Shown in pieces: positions 23,025 to 28,193 of a stretch of DNA of 29,672 nucleotides; the stretch's first letter is position 1, and each line of letters starts with the position of its first letter. The DNA comes from a virus. Under the pieces are notes generated by a model. It was not told the origin of the DNA. It was given only the letters and a program-made list of their open reading frames with translations, and made no database searches. A program made the position numbers and the translations under genes. The DNA is taken from IMG/VR virus record IMGVR_UViG_3300050166_000174, positions 1 to 29,672 of that record; one strand, 5' to 3'.

Positions 23025-23465
23025 TTATTTAAAGAATTTTAAATAAATAAGTCCAATATTTAAGATTATGGAACATATTAAAGCAATTATTAAACGCCAA
23101 TCTGGAACTATAATTTTCTTGATTACTTCTTTGATTTGAACTTGTTTTTCTTTGTCAATTTTAGTTAGTGTAGTTTCATCTGTTGAAGTCCCTTTCAAGT
23201 CAATATTAGCTGTTATGTGATTGTTTTTACCCTCAATGATAATCTTACCTTGTGGTGTTGAATATGATTGCTTAAAAGGCTTTAAATTACCTAAAGAATC
23301 ACAAGGTGATTTGATGAAAATGGTATCTTTTAAAGGTGGATAAATCAATTTTTGTGATTGAAAATGAATTGAATCAAACTTTTGATTTTCTTTAAAAGTA
23401 TAACTGCTTTTTTTGGTTGAACACCCTAACATAAATACTGTTAAAAATATAATTAGATATTTCAT
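23025..23465 (-). CDS. putative u-spanin (lipoprotein with C-terminal TM), 146 aa
   Basis: A lysis protein candidate that would join inner and outer membranes. The N-terminus MKYLIIFLTVFMLGCSTKK is a lipoprotein signal with a lipobox ending at Cys15. The middle is periplasmic and beta/charged (TPQGKIIIEGKNNHITANID). The C-terminus has one transmembrane segment, WRLIIALICSIILNIGLIYL (about 123-142), and a short basic end. Lipoprotein at one end and TM at the other is the defining layout of unimolecular spanins such as T1 gp11. It follows the endopeptidase gene by 8 nt, fitting a lysis cassette under P4. Confidence 0.8.
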   Translation of the reverse strand: MKYLIIFLTVFMLGCSTKKSSYTFKENQKFDSIHFQSQKLIYPPLKDTIFIKSPCDSLGNLKPFKQSYSTPQGKIIIEGKNNHITANIDLKGTSTDETTLTKIDKEKQVQIKEVIKKIIVPDWRLIIALICSIILNIGLIYLKFFK

Positions 23466-23473
23466 AATTGTAA

Positions 23474-24022
23474 TTATGCTTTTGCTTTTGCTTCTGGTGC
23501 TGGTGCTGGTGCTTCTGCTGCTTCATCAACAATTCTTGGATAAACATATTCAACACCACCAATTTTTTCTTTAATTACTATTCCTTTATCAACTTTTTCT
23601 TTAAGCATTTGCCAAGTATGTTTAAAAGCTTTTTGAAAGTGTGGATAATCTTTGAGAGTTTTCCAATCACCGCCCCATTCCCAACCGTAGTTTCTGAAAC
23701 ATTCCGTTATTCTTTTCCAATTTTCATCAACAACAAATGATGCTGTTTCAAATGTTCCATCATTGTTTTTATCATATAAAAGAACAATATCAAATGCCAA
23801 TCCATAATTGTGCATTGATTGACCACCTTTTGCATTTGTTACTTTTGGTTTTTGTTTATATAAGAAATCTTGTTGTTCAATACTTCTATATGTGAATGAA
23901 AATCTTAATCTTACATCTTTTGGAAGTATTTTTTCATTTACTTCATTATACATTTTCATCACTTCATCCCTTAAATCTGGGTGAATGAATCTTATTCTAT
24001 CTACTGTTATTTTGTCTAGCAT
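23474..24022 (-). CDS. M15-family L-alanyl-D-glutamate-type endopeptidase (endolysin), 182 aa
   Basis: The cell-wall hydrolase. SMHNYGLAFDI (69-79) is the M15 SxHxxGxAxD motif giving zinc ligands His71 and Asp78, and YPHFQ gives the third ligand His128. EWGGDWKT (115-122) supplies the usual acidic and Trp residues. Upstream, TYRSIEQQDFLYKQ (44-57) is the typical substrate-binding stretch of VanY/CwlK-like phage peptidases. The C-terminus is a low-complexity AEAPAPAPEAKAKA tail. There is no signal peptide, so access to peptidoglycan requires the holin. It is the first gene after P4. Confidence 0.92.
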   Translation of the reverse strand: MLDKITVDRIRFIHPDLRDEVMKMYNEVNEKILPKDVRLRFSFTYRSIEQQDFLYKQKPKVTNAKGGQSMHNYGLAFDIVLLYDKNNDGTFETASFVVDENWKRITECFRNYGWEWGGDWKTLKDYPHFQKAFKHTWQMLKEKVDKGIVIKEKIGGVEYVYPRIVDEAAEAPAPAPEAKAKA

Positions 24023-24061
24023 TATTCATATCAATTAAAACTATCTTGTTATTTGAATTGA

Positions 24062-24091
24062 ATAATACCATTGTTCAGATTGAATGTAAAG
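24062..24091 (-). promoter_or_regulatory. late-type promoter P4 (lysis genes)
   Basis: Minus strand: CTTTACA (24091-24085), 17 nt, TATTAT (24067-24062), with extended TGG. The predicted start near 24055 leaves a leader of about 33 nt before the endopeptidase ATG. Confidence 0.8.
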
Positions 24092-24146
24092 GCTATTTTG
24101 GATTGAATGGGCTGGGTAACTTCCTTTAGGTTGATGTTACAAAATG

Positions 24147-24422
24147 TTGCTTCGCAATTTAATTTGGTTGAAGTTGTTCTTGAAAAGTCAAATGGTTGGT
24201 TAACCTATTTTCAATTGATGAAATAAATTGTTGCTTCGCAATTTTGTAAGTTGAAGTTGTTCTATTTAATTTTAGAAATAGATAAAAGAAAAAATAAGTT
24301 GAAGTTGTTCTATTCAGTTTATTTTTAATTATGATGCTTCGCATTTATTCCAGTTGAAATTGTTTTATATTCTTTTATTTTAAATATGTTGCTTCGCAAT
24401 TTCATTAAGTTGAAAAGTGTTC
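24147..24422. repeat. degenerate repeats: TTGCTTCGCAA plus GTTGAAGTTGTTCT
   Basis: Four copies of a small palindrome (TTGC-TTC-GCAA) begin at 24147, 24231, 24334 and 24389. Each is followed 19-20 nt later by GTTGAAGTTGTTCT or a variant (starts 24167, 24250, 24353, 24409); a fifth GTTGAAGTTGTTCT at 24298 lacks the palindrome. The third palindrome reads ATGC-TTC-GCAT, which keeps pairing. Spacing is 48-56 nt except the first (83). Confidence 0.75.
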
Positions 24423-24644
24423 TATGTTTAGTTAAGATAAAAAGAAATTGAAAGTATTTTATTTAAAAACTTTATTTTACAATTTCAACAAAATAAAAAA
24501 TATTAAAATTTAATTTCAATTTTTGAAAAAAGGACATTAGTGTAATAAAGTTTCTTTGTAAATAATAGTTTCTAGTTTTTTAATTTTCTTTAGTTTTTAT
24601 TAAAGAATAGAAAAGTATAATAGTATAGTAATATCTCCCTACCT

Positions 24645-24750
24645 AGTCCAAAAAAAGACTAAACAGTCCAAAAAAAGACTAAACAGTCCAAAAAAAGACT
24701 AAACAGTCCAAAAAAAGACTAAACAGTCCAAAAAAAGACTAAACAGTCCA
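24645..24750. repeat. five exact 20-bp iteron-like direct repeats
   Basis: The 20-bp unit AGTCCAAAAAAAGACTAAAC is repeated without mismatch at 24645, 24665, 24685, 24705 and 24725, then breaks off after AGTCCA at 24745-24750. Each unit has AGTC/GACT ends, so a dimer could bind symmetrically. The 20-bp period is within the 17-22 bp range of plasmid iterons. Read on the minus strand each unit is a tiny GACT/AGTC hairpin followed by seven Ts, so a weak terminator array is an alternative. Confidence 0.85.
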
Positions 24751-25052
24751 ACATCCAAAAAGCAACATTTCAACTGTAAAAACAAGTATTATTCGCTTCA
24801 TATCAATTATTTTACAATAATTTCAACTAAAAACTTGGTATTTGAATATTTCTATAGTAGTGTTGCGTAAATACATCGATAATTCAACTAGTATAAGAAA
24901 TACTTATTATTCGCTTTAACTTTATAAGATAATAATATAGTTGATTTTACTTGACTAATCGGCATTTTAGAAGTATCGTTGAAAATAATTGAAAATATTT
25001 TGGCTTTTGGTTAAATGTTAGATATTTATATAATGTAGTCTGAAATGATTAC

Positions 25053-25105
25053 CTCGGTGCTGGGGAGTAATTACCCCAGCTTCTAGTCCGAGTTACCAAC
25101 TAGAA
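25053..25105 (+). promoter_or_regulatory. pseudoknot-like structured leader of the Rep-like gene
   Basis: Three stems interlock: CTCGG (25053-25057) with CCGAG (25088-25092); GCTGGGG (25059-25065) with CCCCAGC (25074-25080); TTCTAGT (25081-25087) with ACTAGAA (25099-25105). CCGAG lies in the loop of the third stem, so the first and third stems form an H-type pseudoknot. A second ACTAGAA at 25115-25121 could compete. It ends 26 nt before the first ATG. Confidence 0.65.
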
Positions 25106-25131
25106 CAACATAACACTAGAATAAAAAAATT

Positions 25132-25173
25132 ATGAATGTCAACAACATTAACAATCCAAAACACCTATTATGA
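25132..25173 (+). CDS. possible 13-aa leader peptide overlapping the Rep-like start
   Basis: ATG at 25132 opens a 13-codon frame (MNVNNINNPKHLL) that overlaps the Rep-like start at 25136 in another frame. Leader peptides translated with a pseudoknot control Rep synthesis in some enteric plasmids. This could equally be chance. Confidence 0.25.
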   Translation: MNVNNINNPKHLL

Positions 25174-25828
25174 TGCGTTATTTTTCGCATCAGCTTCAAT
25201 GAATGATAAAAAACCATTCCACTTGATGCCATCAGAATTAAGATTACTTCAAAAATTAATTCACTATTCAAGCACCCAAGTAAACATAACTTGGTCAAGC
25301 GAAAATATTTCAAAACACATTTTTACAAGCATTACATCAATTGATAAATCGATTCAACGTCTTAAACAAAAGGGTTATATCAATGTATCAACCACACAAA
25401 GATTTGAAAAGGTAAAATCAAGAACAATTTTCATCAATTGGGAACAAATCGAAATGGTTAACCAATTAGCCATTGATTACATAGATGAAATTGAAGCATC
25501 TATTCAACCAGAAGCTGCCCCAGAACCATTAAAAGAAGTTCACCAGCCAGAAGCTGCACCAGAAGAAATTGAAGAACTGATTCAACCAGAAAATGAAGCT
25601 GATGAAACATCTTTAACCTATGTTAAGAATACATTAATTGAAAATAAGTATTTCAACGATTTAGATTTTCTTATTGCGGTTCAACCAAGATATAACAGAA
25701 AATACAAATTAGATAACAAGTTAATTGACAAAGAATATATGATGTATAAACGCAAAATGATAACCTTTGATGAAATGTTTATTAATCTTGAAGATATGAT
25801 TGAAACAAGCATCCAATTAGCATCTTAA
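25136..25828 (+). CDS. winged-helix protein, candidate replication initiator, 230 aa
   Basis: A DNA-binding protein. Residues about 28-108 form a winged helix: LMPSELRLLQKLIHYSS, then ITWSSENISKHI (50-61) and SITSIDKSIQRLKQKGYINV (64-83) as the recognition helix, followed by a wing. A low-complexity linker with repeated QPEAAPE (about 123-158) leads to a helical C-terminal domain (about 160-230). The layout, a wHTH plus linker and second domain, downstream of iteron-like repeats suggests a replication initiator, but a transcription regulator with the same fold is possible; I did not see a Rep_3 signature. It is the only rightward gene of the middle region and ends at a bidirectional terminator. 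Confidence 0.65.
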   Translation: MSTTLTIQNTYYDALFFASASMNDKKPFHLMPSELRLLQKLIHYSSTQVNITWSSENISKHIFTSITSIDKSIQRLKQKGYINVSTTQRFEKVKSRTIFINWEQIEMVNQLAIDYIDEIEASIQPEAAPEPLKEVHQPEAAPEEIEELIQPENEADETSLTYVKNTLIENKYFNDLDFLIAVQPRYNRKYKLDNKLIDKEYMMYKRKMITFDEMFINLEDMIETSIQLAS

Positions 25829-25834
25829 AATACA

Positions 25835-25860
25835 AAACCCAATCGTAATTGATTGGGTTT
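25835..25860. terminator. bidirectional terminator between convergent genes
   Basis: Perfect 10-bp stem AAACCCAATC (25835-25844) with GATTGGGTTT (25851-25860), 6-nt loop. It ends the Rep-like gene (plus) and lies 7 nt beyond the nuclease stop (minus). Confidence 0.85.
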
Positions 25861-25866
25861 CTTGTT

Positions 25867-26982
25867 TTATTTAACTTGAATTGCGTGTTGTGTGTTGATT
25901 ATGATTTCTGGTTTACCCTTATACATCTTAATCTTACCACCAACACAAATATTTTTTCCTTTATAGTATTCATCTGGTTTAAAATCAAAATTCTTTAATT
26001 TATCAGCATATATAACAATAGTTAATGGTGAATCTGGATATTCTGCACCAACATTTAATAAAATCATTCCATTTGAATCAAGAACCTTTGATGAATAAAC
26101 CTTGCCACAAGTATATACCAATTTACCTTCATATTCAGCTGATTTTGCAACATCAATATTTATAGATGTTTCAACAATATCTTCAACCACCTTTTTAGTA
26201 TCATTAGGGTTTGCAATGTATGTTACATTCTTAAAATAGTGTTCCAAAACAGCTGCAAGTCTTATTCCAGCATAAAGTAATTGATGTTTAATTATTGGAT
26301 AATTTGAATCAATATATTCATCAGTAACTTTTGCACCTTTGAAATCATAAACGTTTTTTAAATATAATCTTGATTCTTTAGCCCAAGCCAAAACATCAAT
26401 TTTCTTCATTGATGAATAATCAATATCCTTTACTGCATTTATTTTAAGAACTTCATCAAGCGTTAAGCCCTTATATTCAATAATATCTGAATCCCATTCA
26501 GCGTGAAGATTTGAACCCTTTCCAAAGAACGATACTTGAATTGTATTACCACCTTTATCATCATTATAACCAACGTGAAGCGGCTGGTGCAAATCACCAA
26601 TCAAGTGAAATAAATAAAATAATCTTGTTCTTACTTCATCATTGGATAAAGTTTTAATATTATCAAGGTCTTTAAGAGTTTTATTTAATATGCTTATGAT
26701 ATTTTCGCCAGATAATTCAGTTACTTCTGAACCCTTTTCAAAATCAATATAATGATATGGTTTCATAAAGTCAAAAGACTTGTCAGAACGCATTGAATCC
26801 ATCCAGTTTGCAGCATCTTCAATACTCATTCCATTAAGATAATTCAACACATTTTGTTTTGTCTTTGCATCAAGGTTATGAAATGCAATTTCAGCAACGA
26901 TTGAATGACCTTTTTTACCCCAAGCAAAACCATTTGTGGTTGATAGTATCAAAACCGATACTAGAAATAATATTTTTTTCAT
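25867..26982 (-). CDS. secreted S1/P1 nuclease with C-terminal OB-like domain, 371 aa
   Basis: A zinc-dependent single-strand nuclease/3'-nucleotidase exported to the periplasm or outside. I start at the ATG at 26982 (MKKILFLVSVLILSTTNGFA), a clear signal peptide cleaved before Trp21; the open frame extends 40 codons further but overlaps the neighbouring gene. Numbered from that start, the family's zinc ligands are all visible: Trp21, His26, Asp62, His77, His126, Asp130, His136, His160 and Asp164 (motifs HLIGDLHQPLHVG and NLHAEWD). After about residue 265 a second domain (about 280-371; YEGKLVYTCGKVYSSKVL to NIDVAK-like strands) has the strand pattern of an OB fold. It starts 10 nt after the membrane protein gene. 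Probably cargo rather than a lytic-cycle gene. Confidence 0.93.
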   Translation of the reverse strand: MKKILFLVSVLILSTTNGFAWGKKGHSIVAEIAFHNLDAKTKQNVLNYLNGMSIEDAANWMDSMRSDKSFDFMKPYHYIDFEKGSEVTELSGENIISILNKTLKDLDNIKTLSNDEVRTRLFYLFHLIGDLHQPLHVGYNDDKGGNTIQVSFFGKGSNLHAEWDSDIIEYKGLTLDEVLKINAVKDIDYSSMKKIDVLAWAKESRLYLKNVYDFKGAKVTDEYIDSNYPIIKHQLLYAGIRLAAVLEHYFKNVTYIANPNDTKKVVEDIVETSINIDVAKSAEYEGKLVYTCGKVYSSKVLDSNGMILLNVGAEYPDSPLTIVIYADKLKNFDFKPDEYYKGKNICVGGKIKMYKGKPEIIINTQHAIQVK

Positions 26983-26992
26983 AGTAATTTTT

Positions 26993-27991
26993 TTATAAAT
27001 CTTTGATTTTACAATATCCAATTTGTGGGATTCCATTTCTATTGATAAATGATATTTTTGCCCAGACTTTATATTTTTTAATAATTTCAACTTCTGAACC
27101 AATTGGTATTATAATAAAATCTTTATAATTATTTATTGCTTTGTGTTTTACACCAATTTCTTTTTTGCTTATTATTTCTTCTGAAATATTTGAAGTGGTA
27201 CTTTCAAAATATTTAGTGAGAAATATACCAACAAGTATCATTGCTAATCCATAAGTATATTGATGGTTAATAAATTTTGATAAACCTTTTAATATCGTAT
27301 TTAATTTATTAAAACTTTCATTTTTATGTTCAATAAGAATTTCAAAAGCTTGATTAATGATATTAAAAATTTCGATTAATTCAGATTCATTAATTTCTGC
27401 ATTTTCACAATCCAAATTTACTGATACAGCTAAACCATCAACTAAAGTTGAATTTTCATCTATAAATTTTAAATCCAGAAACTTTTCAATATTTGAATTA
27501 AACTTATCAAATCCTTTTGAATATTGTTTAACTAAACTGTCATTTATAAATGCTGCTGGATATGTTTCACGCCAATTATAACTGTCTGCTAAATCGAAAA
27601 AACTTGAAAGATATTTAACAGAATTATTTGTTGATAAATTGTCTATAATATTTGAAGCTGTTAAACTCGATAAACTAGCTAAAATATTTTTTGAACTATT
27701 ATTTACTACATCACCTTCATATTGTTTCATCATTTGGGTAACGTTACCAAATACAGCCATTAATGGATTATAAGTAACTGGTTCAACATATATTTTTTTT
27801 AGAAGCATATCAACACCAGACATAGCTGATAATGTTGTATTTTTATGTATAGTATTATACATACTACTATTTAAAATTCCATTTACACCAGATAAAGCGG
27901 CTAATGATGAATTACCAATACCAGCAATATCTTTTATTTTATCATAAGCTGATGTTACACCAGAAATTTTTCTAAACAAGTCATCATTCAT
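26993..27991 (-). CDS. membrane-anchored protein with C-terminal SH3-like domain, 332 aa
   Basis: A protein I cannot name. Residues 1-240 are mainly helical, Ser/Asn-rich with weak internal similarity (IAGIGNSSLAALSGVNGILN and TTLSAMSGVDMLL both contain a 'LSxxSGV' segment). One transmembrane segment is at about 245-262 (YTYGLAMILVGIFLTKYF). The C-terminus (about 281-332) looks like a bacterial SH3 domain (IIIPIGSEVEIIKKYKVWAK then IPQIGYCKIKDL). A helical sensor in front of a single TM and an SH3 domain resembles abortive-infection or cell-wall-sensing effectors, but that is inference. It is preceded by a textbook Bacteroidota promoter, so it is likely expressed in the resting lysogen. Confidence 0.75.
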   Translation of the reverse strand: MNDDLFRKISGVTSAYDKIKDIAGIGNSSLAALSGVNGILNSSMYNTIHKNTTLSAMSGVDMLLKKIYVEPVTYNPLMAVFGNVTQMMKQYEGDVVNNSSKNILASLSSLTASNIIDNLSTNNSVKYLSSFFDLADSYNWRETYPAAFINDSLVKQYSKGFDKFNSNIEKFLDLKFIDENSTLVDGLAVSVNLDCENAEINESELIEIFNIINQAFEILIEHKNESFNKLNTILKGLSKFINHQYTYGLAMILVGIFLTKYFESTTSNISEEIISKKEIGVKHKAINNYKDFIIIPIGSEVEIIKKYKVWAKISFINRNGIPQIGYCKIKDL

Positions 27992-28010
27992 AATATTTTT
28001 TTTACAGCTA

Positions 28011-28042
28011 CAAAGTTAATTTAAAACCTAGTAGCTACCAAA
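28011..28042 (-). promoter_or_regulatory. Bacteroidota housekeeping-type promoter
   Basis: Minus strand: TTTG (28042-28039), 20 nt, TAACTTTG (28018-28011), which matches TTTG-N(19-21)-TAnnTTTG. It lies 20 nt before the ATG of the membrane-SH3 gene. The rest of the 202-bp divergent region (27992-28193) must also hold the helicase promoter; the best candidate is TAAGTTTA near 28106, which lacks a clear upstream box. Confidence 0.8.
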
Positions 28043-28193
28043 ATAAAGAATGTTTTGTAATCGATATAAAACTTTAGAATTTATTCATTTTTCCTATCTG
28101 GAAAAAAATGTGGTGTAAGTTTATAAAACGAACACTAGTAGAATCTAAAGAAAATTCAAGATGTAAGAATTTTTTCTTATTTTTAAACAAAAA

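Larger units (their letters stand above)
24023..25135. other. 1.1-kb non-coding candidate replication origin
   Basis: This region separates the leftward virion operon from the rightward Rep-like gene. From left to right it holds late promoter P4, degenerate TTGCTTCGCAA repeats (24147-24422), a very A/T-rich stretch, five exact 20-bp repeats (24645-24744), two copies of TATTATTCGCTT (24787-24798 and 24905-24916), and a structured leader (25053-25105). Iterons, an A/T-rich segment and a neighbouring DNA-binding protein gene are the classical parts of an iteron origin; the origin call is inference. Confidence 0.55.

Noticed and set aside
24159-24344. 61-aa minus-strand frame
   Set aside because: Its residues (repeated KLNRTTSTY) merely translate the DNA repeats, and it lies in a region better explained as non-coding.
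24147-24422. A CRISPR array suggested by recurring repeats
   Set aside because: Repeats are degenerate, spacing varies from 48 to 83 nt, one unit lacks half of the repeat, and no cas gene is near.
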